A stretch of 64,000 nt of DNA from Paracoccaceae bacterium (GCA_014654775.1 JACVZW010000007.1:1-64000), one strand, 5' to 3'. Positions 14,571 through 23,640 are shown, numbered from the stretch's first letter. Translations and numbers: made by a program. Notes: generated from the letters alone by a model not told the origin.

Positions 14571-17489
14571 ATGAAGCCGAATTTCGCCCTGCACTTCACC
14601 GATGACAGCATCGCGCTCCTGCACCGCACCCGGCGTGGCTGGGTCGAGATCGGCACCACTCCCTTCGCCGTGGATGACTTGCCCGCCGCCCTCGCCGCCC
14701 TGCGCGAAAAGGCCGAGGCGCTGGAACCCGCAGGTATCACGACCAAGCTCGTCATTCCGAATTCGCAGATCAAGTATCTGGATATCTCCGCTCCCGGCCC
14801 AGACGCCGCCAAGCGCCGCGCCCAGATCGCCGCCGGGCTGGAAGGCCAAACACCCTATGACGTGGCCGATCTCGTCTGGGATCACTGGGGCAAGGGTCCG
14901 ACCGTACAGGTCGCCGTCCTCGCCCGTGAAACGCTGGACGAGGCAGAAGGCTTTGCCGCCGCCAACGGCTTCAACCCCGTCTCCTTCGTGGCCATCCCCG
15001 ATGATCCCGCCTATGCTGGCGAGCCGTGGTTCGGCCCCACCTCCCATTCCGCGACGATCTTGAAGGCGGGCGAAAAGGTCGATCGCGATCAGGACCCGAT
15101 CCGTCCTGCCACGCCCCTCGTTCCCGAGGCCCCTGCAGAAGCCGAGGCCGCCCCGCAGACGGAGGCGTCGCCCGAAATCCAGCCGGAAACGGCCGCCGAG
15201 CCTTTGGCCGTCACACCAGAGCCCGAACCGGAACCCGAACCGCAGCCTGTGGCCGAGGCCGCCCCGGCCCCGCAGCCCGAACCGGAGCCGGAAGCGGCAC
15301 CCGCGCCGCAAGCCGCCGCGCAGGCAGAAGCCCCCCTTCCGGCCATGGCCGACAGCCTGCAAGACGATCTCGCCGCCGTCGTCCTGACCGAAACCCCGCT
15401 GTCCGAAGCGACGGTCGACCCCGCCGCCATCGCCGCTACGCTGGCCCCCAGCGAAGCGCCCAGAGTCGCGCAAACGAAGGCCCCCTCCGTCCTGAACAGC
15501 ACCGTCCCCGATCCGGACGAGGCGCCGATGGCCATCGACGTCTCGGAAGAAACGATCGACGACCGCGCAGCGCAGCGCCGCCCCGCCGCCTCGGTCCTCG
15601 TCGATCCGTCGGTCGAGGATGACCTGCCCCCCATGCCCTCCGGTGCGGCCCTTTCGGCCTATGGACGTCGCGGCACAGACCTTGCCGATGACCTGCCACC
15701 GCCCGTGGCCGACCGCACGCCGCCCCGCGCGATGCCCGGCCCCGCCGCGCCCATGGCCGCGCCGCCCCGCAAAGAAGGCAAGGCCGAACGCCCCGCAGGT
15801 GTCCGCCCGCCGCCGAAGTTTAGCTATGAAAGCCCGGGCGAAAAGTCCCCCGCGCCCCCGACCAAGGCCCTGCGCGGGCTTGGCGCGCTGGTCACCGCGC
15901 CCTCCATTCCGGGTGGGCGCAAGGCCAAGGTCGTGGCCCCCATCGCCACTGCCGCAGCCACGGCTGCTGCCGCCGCGGCGACGGCTGCTGGCACGGCTAC
16001 CACCTCTGCCAAGCGCCCCGCCGGCCTCGGCACCCGGCCCATGCCGGTGCGCGGCAAGCCTCGCCATCTGGGCCTGATCCTGACTGGGCTGCTGCTCATC
16101 ATGCTCGCCCTCGCTGCGGGCCTGTCCACCTATTACATCAGCTGGCGCGATCAGGCCGCCGAGCCTGCGGTCGATGTCGCCGCCGCCGATCCTGCCGCCG
16201 CGACGGACGAAACCCTCCCTGCGCCGGAAGATGAGATGCTTGCCGATCTCGTCGACCCAGCCGAGATCGAAGCCGAGATCACGGACGAGGCCGCCGCCGA
16301 CGGCGTGGTGATGGAGACGATCGATCCAAACGCCGCCACCCCCGCCGAAACCGCAGCCGCCGCGCCTGAAACCGCCGCGCCCCTGCCCGAACCCGCGCCG
16401 CAGACCACCGTCGCCGCCACCGATCCCTCCCCCACCGTGCCCGGGATCGAACCCCAGGACGAGATTTTCCTCGCCGCCTCCGATGCCGCGCCGCGCACCG
16501 TCGATCCGGTCTCGCTGCCGCTGCCCTCCGCACAAGGCGATCCGCCGCCCAGCGCCCAGCAGCCGCCGCCGCCCTTCGGCACGGTCTACCAGTTCGACGC
16601 CAACGGTCTGATCCGTGCCACGCCCGAGGGGATCGTCACCCCCGAGGGCGTTCTGCTTACTGCAGGCGCACCGCCGCGCCTCCCGCCCGAGCGCCCCGCC
16701 TCCATCGCAGAGGCCGCCGCCGCCGCTGCCATTGACGCGGCCCTCGCCGCCCGCAATGCCACGCCCGAAGCCGCCGCCCCGACGGAAGAGCAATTCGTCA
16801 TCCCCGCCGATCCGGCGCTGGCAGACAACCGCCCCCTCGCCCGGCCTGCGAACCTCGTCCCCGCCCCGGCTGCGGCGGAAACCGTCACGGATGACGATGC
16901 CGCCCTCTCGCCCGAGCTTGCCTCGCGCCTCGCAGGCGTCCGGCCCGCCGCGCGCCCCGGCACGCTGGCCGCCGAGGCGGTCGCCGCAGGCCTGATCGCG
17001 CCCGCCACCGCCTCCAACAACGGCAGCCTCGCCCTTGTCGCGCCCGAAGGCACCGTCACGCCGCTCGGCCTTGCGATCTCGCGCCGCCCCGCCGCCCGGC
17101 CCGAAGACATGAACCGCGCCGTGGAAGAGGCCGTCGCCGCCGCGATCCGCCTGCCCGACCCCGAACCGATCCCCGAGGACGACGCCCCCTATGCCGTCGA
17201 GGAAAACGAACCCGAGGTCGCCGCCGCCGCGCCCCGCATCCCCAGCTCGGCCAACGTGGCCAAGCAGGCCACCGTCCGCAACGCCATCGACCTGCGCGAC
17301 ATCAACCTGATCGGCGTCTACGGCACGTCCGCCGAACGTTACGCCCTCGTGCGCAACCCCAATGGCCGCTACGTGAAGGTCGAGGTGGGCGATCGTCTTG
17401 ACGGCGGTCGCGTGGCCGCGATCACCGCCTCGGAACTGCGCTATGAAAAGCGCGGGCGCATGGTGGTTCTGGAATTGCCGAATAGCTGA
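14571..17489 (+). CDS. GspL/PilM-like to GspC/PilP-like single-pass membrane protein
   Basis: A 972-residue bitopic protein. Residues 1 to about 165 look like the actin-like cytoplasmic domain of GspL/PilM: short strands and the block ITTKLVIPNSQIKYLDI, then AGLEGQTPYDVADLVWDH and VAVLARETLDEAEGFA. About 180-490 is Ala/Pro/Glu-rich low complexity. Basic residues (RGKPRH) precede one transmembrane helix at about 497-522, giving N-in/C-out topology. About 525-890 is again low complexity. The last 80 residues (IDLRDINLIGVYGTSAERYALVR, then YVKVEVGDRLDGGRVAAI) match the PilP/GspC homology-region pattern. No pilus or type II secretion genes are nearby. Homologues may be misannotated as translation initiation factor because of composition. 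The domain calls are inference from pattern; the coding call is firm. Confidence 0.75.
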   Translation: MKPNFALHFTDDSIALLHRTRRGWVEIGTTPFAVDDLPAALAALREKAEALEPAGITTKLVIPNSQIKYLDISAPGPDAAKRRAQIAAGLEGQTPYDVADLVWDHWGKGPTVQVAVLARETLDEAEGFAAANGFNPVSFVAIPDDPAYAGEPWFGPTSHSATILKAGEKVDRDQDPIRPATPLVPEAPAEAEAAPQTEASPEIQPETAAEPLAVTPEPEPEPEPQPVAEAAPAPQPEPEPEAAPAPQAAAQAEAPLPAMADSLQDDLAAVVLTETPLSEATVDPAAIAATLAPSEAPRVAQTKAPSVLNSTVPDPDEAPMAIDVSEETIDDRAAQRRPAASVLVDPSVEDDLPPMPSGAALSAYGRRGTDLADDLPPPVADRTPPRAMPGPAAPMAAPPRKEGKAERPAGVRPPPKFSYESPGEKSPAPPTKALRGLGALVTAPSIPGGRKAKVVAPIATAAATAAAAAATAAGTATTSAKRPAGLGTRPMPVRGKPRHLGLILTGLLLIMLALAAGLSTYYISWRDQAAEPAVDVAAADPAAATDETLPAPEDEMLADLVDPAEIEAEITDEAAADGVVMETIDPNAATPAETAAAAPETAAPLPEPAPQTTVAATDPSPTVPGIEPQDEIFLAASDAAPRTVDPVSLPLPSAQGDPPPSAQQPPPPFGTVYQFDANGLIRATPEGIVTPEGVLLTAGAPPRLPPERPASIAEAAAAAAIDAALAARNATPEAAAPTEEQFVIPADPALADNRPLARPANLVPAPAAAETVTDDDAALSPELASRLAGVRPAARPGTLAAEAVAAGLIAPATASNNGSLALVAPEGTVTPLGLAISRRPAARPEDMNRAVEEAVAAAIRLPDPEPIPEDDAPYAVEENEPEVAAAAPRIPSSANVAKQATVRNAIDLRDINLIGVYGTSAERYALVRNPNGRYVKVEVGDRLDGGRVAAITASELRYEKRGRMVVLELPNS

Positions 17490-17591
17490 TCCCTGACGCA
17501 GCGGCGCTTGCGCGACGCCCCGGCTTCGGCGCATCCTTCCCGCAAGCGGCCCATCAGCAGGCCATCACCGGGACAGCGCAAAGGAACCGCG

Positions 17592-19574
17592 ATGGAGGGG
17601 CTCCTCCTCGAAGCCAGCATCTATCTTGCAGCCGCCGTGCTGGTCGTGCCGCTGGCGGTGCGCCTCGGCCTCGGCTCCGTACTTGGCTATCTCGCGGCGG
17701 GCATTCTCGTCGGCCCGGTCTTCGGGCTGGCCGGGGCGGATACGGCGGACCTCCAGCATTTCGCCGAATTCGGCGTGGTGCTGATGCTTTTCCTCATCGG
17801 GCTGGAACTGGAACCCCGCACGCTCTGGGACATGCGCCACCGCCTCTTGGGCCTTGGCGGGCTGCAGGTCACCCTCACCACCGCCGCCATCGCTGCGGGG
17901 CTGATCTGGCTCGGCCTCGTCTGGCAGGTGGCGCTGACGCTTGGGCTGATCCTGTCGCTTTCTTCCACTGCCATCGTGCTGCAGACGCTGTCTGAAAAGA
18001 ACCTCATGCGCACGGCAGGCGGACGCGCCTCTTTCTCCGTCCTGCTCACGCAGGACATCGCCGTCATCCCGATGCTGGCCTTCCTACCGCTTCTGGCCCT
18101 GCCCGCGCTGATGGGCCCCACAGCAGACCAGTTCGGCATCACCAATGGCGACACGGCCGAAGTCGCGCATGGCGCTGAAGGTGCCGCCGAACCGCTCCTC
18201 TCCCTTGTCGAACAACTGCCCAACTGGGCCGTCACCGGCCTCACCCTCGCCATCGTCGCAGGCATCGTGCTTGCGGGCCATTTCCTGTCACGCCCGGTCT
18301 TCCGCTTCGTCCACGCCTCCCGCCTGCCCGAGATGTCGACCTTCATCTCGCTCCTCATCGTTCTGGGCATCGCCTTCCTGATGATGCTGGTGGGCCTCTC
18401 GCCCGCACTTGGCACTTTCGTGGCCGGCGTGGTTCTGGCCAACTCGGAATTCCGCCACCAGATCGAGGCGGACATCAAACCCTTCAAGGGCCTCCTCCTC
18501 GGCCTCTTCTTCATGACAGTGGGCATCGGCATCGACACCCGCGCCCTGTTCAGCCAGCCCGTCACCATCCTCGGCCTGACGCTCGCGCTGATCACGGTGA
18601 AGGCAGCGATCCTCTTCTTCCTCACCATTATCTTCAAACTGCGCCACCACGACCGCTGGCTCTTCACCCTCGGTCTCGCACAGGCGGGGGAGTTTGGCTT
18701 CGTCCTCGTCTCCTTCGCCCGCCAGCAGGGCATACTCTCGCTCGGCCATGGCCAGATGACGCTCCTTGTCATCTCGCTCTCCATGCTGCTGACGCCCGCG
18801 CTCTTCATCGCCTATGAACGTCTGGCTCGCCGCCTGCGCCCCCGCACACCCAGCCAGACACCCGACGAGATCGACGAGAAAGGCCGCGTGCTCATCGCCG
18901 GCATCGGCCGCTTCGGACAGGTGGTGAACCGCCTCGTCCGCATGTCGGGCCTGTCCACTACCGTCCTCGACAGCGACATGGCCACGATCGAAACCATGCG
19001 CCGCTTCGGCGTGAAGGGCTTCTTCGGCGATCCGTCGAACCCCGCCCTCCTCCATGCGGCGGGTTTGATGGAGGCCTCTGTCCTCGTCGTGGCGGTGGAT
19101 GACCGCGAAAACGCCAACCGCATCGTCCGCTATGCAAGGTCGGAACGCCCCGACCTGCATATCGTCGCCCGTGCCCGCGACCGCGTCCATGTCTACGAAC
19201 TCTTCCAGTCGGGCGCGAATGACATCGTCCGCGAAACCTTCGACTCATCCATCCGCGCGGGCCGCTACGTGCTGGAAAACATGGGCTTCACCGAATACGA
19301 GGCCGCAAAACTCTCCCAGACCTACTTCAAGGTGGACCGCGCCGCGATGCGCGATCTGGCCAGCCTCTGGGTGCCGGGCCAGCCCGTCCAGCTCAACGAC
19401 GCCTATGTCGAACGGGCCAAGCAACTGGACCGCGACCTCGAACTTGCCCTGATCGACGAGTTGCATGAAACCAACCCGATGGCGGGCGAGGACATCCCCG
19501 CCCCACCCGCCGATCCCCATCCCGATCCCGAGGCACCGGACGACGCCGGGGACAGCCGCCCCCCAACCACTTGA
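17592..19574 (+). CDS. Kef/CPA2-family K+/H+ antiporter with RCK domain
   Basis: A 660-residue protein. The N-terminal about 390 residues hold 12-13 transmembrane segments of the Na+/H+ exchanger fold. Motifs include LGYLAAGILVGP, HFAEFGVVLMLFLIGLELEP, SLSSTAIVLQ and LGTFVAGVVLANSEFRHQIEADIKPFKGLLLGLFFMTVG, all typical of KefB/KefC/YbaL. A cytosolic TrkA-N (RCK) domain starts at about 440 with RVLIAGIGRFGQVVNRLVR, a Rossmann GxGxxG variant, and continues to about 560. It is expected to expel K+ in exchange for H+ under electrophile or pH stress. The ATG at 17592 follows AAGGAA; an in-frame start 84 bases earlier would add a non-hydrophobic Arg/Pro-rich tail. It follows the GspL-like gene by 102 bases. 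Confidence 0.92.
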   Translation: MEGLLLEASIYLAAAVLVVPLAVRLGLGSVLGYLAAGILVGPVFGLAGADTADLQHFAEFGVVLMLFLIGLELEPRTLWDMRHRLLGLGGLQVTLTTAAIAAGLIWLGLVWQVALTLGLILSLSSTAIVLQTLSEKNLMRTAGGRASFSVLLTQDIAVIPMLAFLPLLALPALMGPTADQFGITNGDTAEVAHGAEGAAEPLLSLVEQLPNWAVTGLTLAIVAGIVLAGHFLSRPVFRFVHASRLPEMSTFISLLIVLGIAFLMMLVGLSPALGTFVAGVVLANSEFRHQIEADIKPFKGLLLGLFFMTVGIGIDTRALFSQPVTILGLTLALITVKAAILFFLTIIFKLRHHDRWLFTLGLAQAGEFGFVLVSFARQQGILSLGHGQMTLLVISLSMLLTPALFIAYERLARRLRPRTPSQTPDEIDEKGRVLIAGIGRFGQVVNRLVRMSGLSTTVLDSDMATIETMRRFGVKGFFGDPSNPALLHAAGLMEASVLVVAVDDRENANRIVRYARSERPDLHIVARARDRVHVYELFQSGANDIVRETFDSSIRAGRYVLENMGFTEYEAAKLSQTYFKVDRAAMRDLASLWVPGQPVQLNDAYVERAKQLDRDLELALIDELHETNPMAGEDIPAPPADPHPDPEAPDDAGDSRPPTT

Positions 19575-19586
19575 CCCCGCACCCAC

Positions 19587-19735
19587 CATCTTCTGTCAGA
19601 AAAATCCCACGGGGGAGGCGGTCATTGCGCCCCGCGATGACCGACGGGGGTGTGAAACCCCCTCACTCGAGCCAAGCGGCGGCACGCCGCGCAGGCGAGG
19701 CAAAAGGAATGCGGGCGCATGCCCGCTCCGCTTGA
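19587..19735 (+). repeat. Composite CATCTT/GAGCC dispersed repeat, expanded copy
   Basis: It starts CATCTTCTGTCAG, runs through AATCCCACGGGGG, has a 30-base insert containing a second hairpin, then GGGGGTGTGAAACCCCC (from 19645). It ends with a GAGCC...GCGCAGGCGAGGCAAAAGG...CGCTCCGCTTG tail (19670-19735). The same head-plus-tail order occurs at 40820-40946. It separates the kef stop from the convergent cobT stop and may terminate both. Confidence 0.65.
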
Positions 19736-19741
19736 AACCCG

Positions 19742-20758
19742 TCAGCCGCCTGAAACCCCGGCCTCCGCAAAGGTCGCCATGCCCGACAGGCAGGCCACCG
19801 CCCCCTTCACCACGCCCAGCGCCAGCGCCGCGCCCGACCCTTCGCCCAGCCGCAGCCCAAGGTTCAACAGGGGCTCTTTGCCCAACGCGGCCAGAAGTCG
19901 CGGATGGCCGCCTTCCGCGCTCACATGCCCGGCCACGCAATGATCCAGTGCCCCGGGCACCGCCTTCTCCAACACCGCCGCCGAGGCCGTGCAGATGAAC
20001 CCATCGAGCACGACCGGCACCCGCTCCACCCGCGCCCGCGCGATGGCCCCGGCCATGGCGGCCAGTTCCCGCCCGCCCAGACAGCGCAGCACCTCCAGCG
20101 GGTCGCCAAGCGCTCCGGCATGCCGCGCCAGCCCTCGCGCCACCGCATCGGCCTTCCGTTTCAGCCCCGCATCATCCACCCCCGTGCCCCGGCCCACCCA
20201 GCCCACCGGATCGCCGCCGAACAGCGCCGCGGCCAAGGCCGCCGCCGCCGTCGTATTGCCGATTCCCATCTCGCCCGTCACCAGCACATCCGCCGCAGGG
20301 TCCACCGCGCTCCACCCGCAGGCCAGGGCCGCCACCACCTCATCCTCGCTCATCGCGGGGCCTTCGGTGAAATCCACCGTCGGGCGGTCAAGGTCCAGCG
20401 CATGCACCGACATCTCCGCCCCGAAGGCGCGCGAGAGTTGGTTGATCGCCGCCCCGCCATGCTGGAAATTCGCCACCATCTGCACCGTCACCTCGGCCGG
20501 AAAGGCCGAAACCCCCTGCGCCACGACGCCATGATTGCCCGCAAAGATCACCACCTGCGGCCGGCTGCAGCGCGGCTTTTCCACCCCCTGCCATCCCGCA
20601 ACCCAGATCGCCAAATCCTCCAGCCGCCCCAACGCCCCGGGTGGCTTGGTCAATTGCCCATTGCGCGCCCCTGCGGCAGCCAGCGCCCCGGCATCAGGGC
20701 CGGGCAAGCGTGCGAGGATGGAACGGAATTCGGAAAGCGTGGCAAAGGGAAGGGTCAT
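19742..20758 (-). CDS. cobT: Nicotinate-nucleotide:dimethylbenzimidazole phosphoribosyltransferase
   Basis: A 338-residue cytosolic enzyme that activates the lower-ligand base DMB to alpha-ribazole phosphate for cobalamin assembly. Signatures include [19 protein letters not shown] (32-50), [53 protein letters not shown] and [13 protein letters not shown]. The Glu of SAEGGH corresponds to the catalytic base of the family. Length is typical. It is divergent from cobS with only 80 bases between the starts, a common arrangement in Rhodobacterales. The divergent gap is too short for a cobalamin riboswitch and shows none. Confidence 0.95.
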   Translation of the reverse strand: MTLPFATLSEFRSILARLPGPDAGALAAAGARNGQLTKPPGALGRLEDLAIWVAGWQGVEKPRCSRPQVVIFAGNHGVVAQGVSAFPAEVTVQMVANFQHGGAAINQLSRAFGAEMSVHALDLDRPTVDFTEGPAMSEDEVVAALACGWSAVDPAADVLVTGEMGIGNTTAAAALAAALFGGDPVGWVGRGTGVDDAGLKRKADAVARGLARHAGALGDPLEVLRCLGGRELAAMAGAIARARVERVPVVLDGFICTASAAVLEKAVPGALDHCVAGHVSAEGGHPRLLAALGKEPLLNLGLRLGEGSGAALALGVVKGAVACLSGMATFAEAGVSGG

Positions 20759-20838
20759 TCAAGGTCTCTCATTGAAGGGGTCGGGCCACTTGGGTAGCTA
20801 AGGCCGCAGGCATTGGCCAGTCGGTAAGGGACCTATAC

Positions 20839-21603
20839 ATGACCAACCGCGACACCGTCGCCACCCGCGCGCTTGACGATCTGGTCGCGGCCTTCGGCCT
20901 GCTGACCCGCCTGCCCCTGCCAGACCGCAGCATCACCCCCAGCCCGCGCGCGGCTTGGGCTTGGCCTGTGGTGGGTGCTGTGCTGGGCGCGCTCTCCGCC
21001 GCTGCCGCCTCCCTCGCGCTTTGGGCAGGCCTGTCCCCCGCCATCGCCGCCGCCCTCGCCCTGATCACCAGTGCGCTCTTGACCGGGGGCCTGCATGAGG
21101 ACGGGCTTGCCGATACCGCCGACGGCCTGATGGGCGGGCGCGACAAGGACCGACGGCTGGAGATCATGAAAGACAGCCGCATCGGCAGCTACGGTGCGCT
21201 GGCGCTCCTTCTCATCACCCTCATCCGCTGGTCAGCCCTCACCGCCCTCTTTGCCGCGGGCCAGCACTGGGCCGCCCTCATTGCAGCGGGCGCCCTCTCC
21301 CGCGCGCCCATGGCCGTGCTGATCGCCACGCTGCCCAATGCGCGCGGCAGCGGCCTTGCCCACCTCACCGGCCAGCCGCCGCGTAGCGCGGCCCTTGCCG
21401 CCTGCGGCATCGCCCTGATCGTCACTCTTCTCGTCATGGGCTGGGCGGTGGTCGCCATGGCGCTCGCCGCCGCCGCCACCAGCCTCTTCCTCGCCCGCGC
21501 CGCCAAGGCGCGCATCGGCGGGCAGACAGGCGACATCCTCGGCGCCAGCCAGCAACTGGCCGAAGCTGCCGCCCTCGCCTTCGCCGCCGCCCGGCTGACC
21601 TGA
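20839..21603 (+). CDS. cobS: Adenosylcobinamide-GDP ribazoletransferase (cobalamin synthase)
   Basis: A 254-residue integral membrane enzyme that joins adenosylcobinamide-GDP to alpha-ribazole (phosphate), the last step of the nucleotide loop. Family landmarks are FGLLTRLPLP (18-27), the Mg-binding motif GGLHEDGLADTADGLMGGRDKDRRLEIMKDSRIGSYG (about 76-113) with its Asp/Glu cluster, and five or more following hydrophobic helices. GQTGDILGASQQL near the C-terminus is also conserved. Together with divergent cobT it completes lower-ligand attachment. The other cob genes are not in this window. Confidence 0.95.
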   Translation: MTNRDTVATRALDDLVAAFGLLTRLPLPDRSITPSPRAAWAWPVVGAVLGALSAAAASLALWAGLSPAIAAALALITSALLTGGLHEDGLADTADGLMGGRDKDRRLEIMKDSRIGSYGALALLLITLIRWSALTALFAAGQHWAALIAAGALSRAPMAVLIATLPNARGSGLAHLTGQPPRSAALAACGIALIVTLLVMGWAVVAMALAAAATSLFLARAAKARIGGQTGDILGASQQLAEAAALAFAAARLT

Positions 21604-21692
21604 TCCCTCCGCTTCCCGACCCCGCCCGGTCGGGAACGGAACAGACGCAGGCCCTGCCCCATGCGCCTCTGCGCCAAGGGCAGGAGAATGCG

Positions 21693-22568
21693 ATGCGCTA
21701 CGGTGTTGGTATGGTCTTGGTGGTGACGGCGGGCGTGGTCTGGTCCACGCAAGGCCTGATCTTCCGCCAGATCGAAGAGGCGGGCACATGGGCCACGCTT
21801 TTCTGGCGCTCGGCAGGCATGATCCCCGTGCTGCTGGCCTTCCTCGTCTGGCGCGCAGGCGGCTCACCCTTGGCCGCCATTCGCGCCGTGGGGCTGGCTG
21901 GCGTCTTGGGGGGCTTTGGGCTGGTGGGCGCCTTCGCGGGCGCCATCTATTCGATCCAGTCCACCACCATCGCCAATGCCGTTTTCCTCTTCGCCGCCGC
22001 CCCCTTCCTCACCGCGCTGATCGGCTGGGCGGCCTTGGGCGAACGCGTCCGGGCCGAGACATGGGCCGCTATGGGCGTGGCGCTGGTCGGCATCTTCGTC
22101 ATGGTCCGCGGCGATCTGTCGGGCGGGGCCATGGCGGGCAACATCGCCGCGCTCGTCTCCGCCCTCGGCTTCGCCGTATTCACGGTCACCCTGCGCTGGG
22201 GCAAGGTCGCGGACAGCCTGCCTTCGGTCCTTCTGGGCGGGCTCTTTTCGCTTGTCGCCGGGGCACTGATCGCAAGCCAGATGGGCCAGACCCTTGCCGT
22301 TCCCGCCCCCGATGCGCTCTGGGCCATGGCGATGGGGGCCGTCACGCTCTCCGGCGGGATGGTGCTTTATGAATTGGGCAGCCGCGTGGTCCCCGCCGCC
22401 GAAACCGCGCTTTTGTCGAATATCGAAGTGATGCTCGCCCCGCTTTGGGTCTGGCTATTCTTGGGCGAGACCGCCAGCAGCGCCACCTTCCTCGGCGGCG
22501 CGATCCTTCTGGTGGCCGTCACCCTGAACGGCATCTCCGGCGCAAGGCGCGCCACCGCTGCCCCGTAG
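21693..22568 (+). CDS. EamA/DMT-superfamily permease
   Basis: A 291-residue inner-membrane protein with ten hydrophobic segments in two EamA repeats (about 5-135 and 147-282). AGVVWSTQGLIFRQIEEAGTW in helix 1 and ELGSRVVPAAETALLSNIEVMLAPLWVWLFLGE in the second half are typical. A clear AGGAGA Shine-Dalgarno precedes the ATG. Its TAG stop (22566-22568) lies inside a 28-base palindrome whose other arm supplies the stop of the convergent RpiR gene. The substrate is unknown. Confidence 0.85.
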   Translation: MRYGVGMVLVVTAGVVWSTQGLIFRQIEEAGTWATLFWRSAGMIPVLLAFLVWRAGGSPLAAIRAVGLAGVLGGFGLVGAFAGAIYSIQSTTIANAVFLFAAAPFLTALIGWAALGERVRAETWAAMGVALVGIFVMVRGDLSGGAMAGNIAALVSALGFAVFTVTLRWGKVADSLPSVLLGGLFSLVAGALIASQMGQTLAVPAPDALWAMAMGAVTLSGGMVLYELGSRVVPAAETALLSNIEVMLAPLWVWLFLGETASSATFLGGAILLVAVTLNGISGARRATAAP

Positions 22569-22592
22569 GATGGGCAATACTGCCCATCCTAC
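22565..22592. repeat. REP-like palindrome providing both convergent stop codons
   Basis: A 28-base unit with left half GTAGGATGGGCAAT and right half TGCCCATCCTAC, nearly identical to the pair at 7305-7374. TAG at 22566-22568 ends the DMT gene on the plus strand. CTA at 22589-22591 is the TAG stop of the RpiR gene on the minus strand. The hairpin probably terminates both transcripts. Confidence 0.85.
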
Positions 22593-23458
22593 CGATGCCG
22601 CCGGAAAAACCGCGACCGGGCATACAGCTCTTCCAACCGCTTCAGCCGTCCCTCTGTCGCCGCCCATGTCCGGTCCTGCACCGACGCCAGCAGCGTCTCC
22701 ACCAGCACCAGAAGCGACACGGTGGAATCCCATGCGCTTGGCGCTTCGATATGGCAGGCCAGCACATGCCGCGCATGGGCCGCGGCGGGCGACATCCAGC
22801 GGTCCGTGACCAAGACCACCTCCGCCCCCTGTTCCACCGCCATCTCGGTCAACTGCAGCACCGAATTCTCGTAACGGCGGATGTCGAAGACCACCAGCAC
22901 ATCCCCCTCCGCCATGTCCAGCAGGGCGGGTGGCCATGTGTTCGACATGCCTGACAAGAGCGTCACGTTGGGTCGGACATTCTTCATCAGCGTGACGAAA
23001 TACTCCGCCATCGCATGGGTGATCCGCCCCCCCATAGCAAAGACCCGCCGCCCCGGATCGGCCAGCAACGCCGCCGTGGCATCGAATTCCGCATGGTTGA
23101 TCTGGCCCAGCGTCGCTTGCAGGTTCGCCACCACCGCATCGGCAAAGCGGTTCAGGATATGCGTATCCGGCACGCCTCCTGCCCAGCGGTCATGCTTGGC
23201 AAGCGGCGAGACCAGCATCGCCTCCACCTCGCTGCGCAGCGCATGCTGGTAATCCGGGTATCCCTTGAAGCCCAGCTTCTGGCACAGCCGCACCACCGTC
23301 GGGTTCGACACCCCCGAAGCCCGCGCCAGTTCCGCAATCGATCCCAGTGCCGCCATCGGATAATGCGTCAGGATGTGGCTGGCGAGTTGCCGTTCGGCCC
23401 GCGTCAGATCACCCATCGCGGCGCGCATCCGCTCTTCGATCGTTTCGGTGATTGCCAT
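22589..23458 (-). CDS. RpiR/MurR-family transcriptional regulator
   Basis: A 289-residue protein. The N-terminal helix-turn-helix (about 1-80) has LTRAERQLASHILTHYPMAALGSIAELARASGVSNPTVVRLCQKLGFKGYPDYQ, the canonical RpiR pattern. A SIS domain (about 120-265) with RRVFAMGGRITHAMAEYF and DVLVVFDIRRYENSVLQLTEMAVEQGAEVVLVTD follows; SIS domains of this family usually bind phosphorylated sugars or related metabolites. The ATG at 23458 matches the family start. It is divergent from the catabolic/TRAP cluster beginning at 23641 and is its likely local regulator; the effector is unknown. The stop codon lies in the REP palindrome. Confidence 0.9.
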   Translation of the reverse strand: MAITETIEERMRAAMGDLTRAERQLASHILTHYPMAALGSIAELARASGVSNPTVVRLCQKLGFKGYPDYQHALRSEVEAMLVSPLAKHDRWAGGVPDTHILNRFADAVVANLQATLGQINHAEFDATAALLADPGRRVFAMGGRITHAMAEYFVTLMKNVRPNVTLLSGMSNTWPPALLDMAEGDVLVVFDIRRYENSVLQLTEMAVEQGAEVVLVTDRWMSPAAAHARHVLACHIEAPSAWDSTVSLLVLVETLLASVQDRTWAATEGRLKRLEELYARSRFFRRHR

Positions 23459-23539
23459 GGCTCGGCCCCTTCCGCATCGGACTGCACAGCCTCCGGGCAC
23501 CCGGCCATGATCTTGCCGAATCCCCCCGCAGCCGCGGCG

Positions 23540-23589
23540 CAGAAAAAAATGTAACAGAAAATGCATTGCAGAAATATTCTTGACAGACA
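23540..23589. promoter_or_regulatory. Phased CAGAAA repeats around AATGCATT in the RpiR divergent region
   Basis: CAGAAA occurs at 23540, 23555 and 23569, with CAGACA at 23584, spaced 15, 14 and 15 bases. A perfect 8-bp palindrome AATGCATT (23560-23567) sits between the second and third. This AT-rich patch is the only such stretch in the 182-base divergent gap and includes TTGACA at 23580-23585 on the plus strand. It is a candidate RpiR operator; no family consensus confirms it. Confidence 0.35.
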
Positions 23590-23640
23590 CGGCAGGCGCA
23601 GAGGACGCTGACCGAAAGACAACAGGGGGATTCCTCGCGC

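Noticed and set aside
14532-17534. 1000-codon minus-strand frame rich in Gly/Arg
   Set aside because: It mirrors the 972-residue GspL-like gene; no domain, signal or ribosome binding site, and third-position GC favours the plus strand.
20759-20838. Cobalamin riboswitch between cobT and cobS
   Set aside because: The gap is 80 bases, shorter than the aptamer, and lacks a B12-box-like segment.
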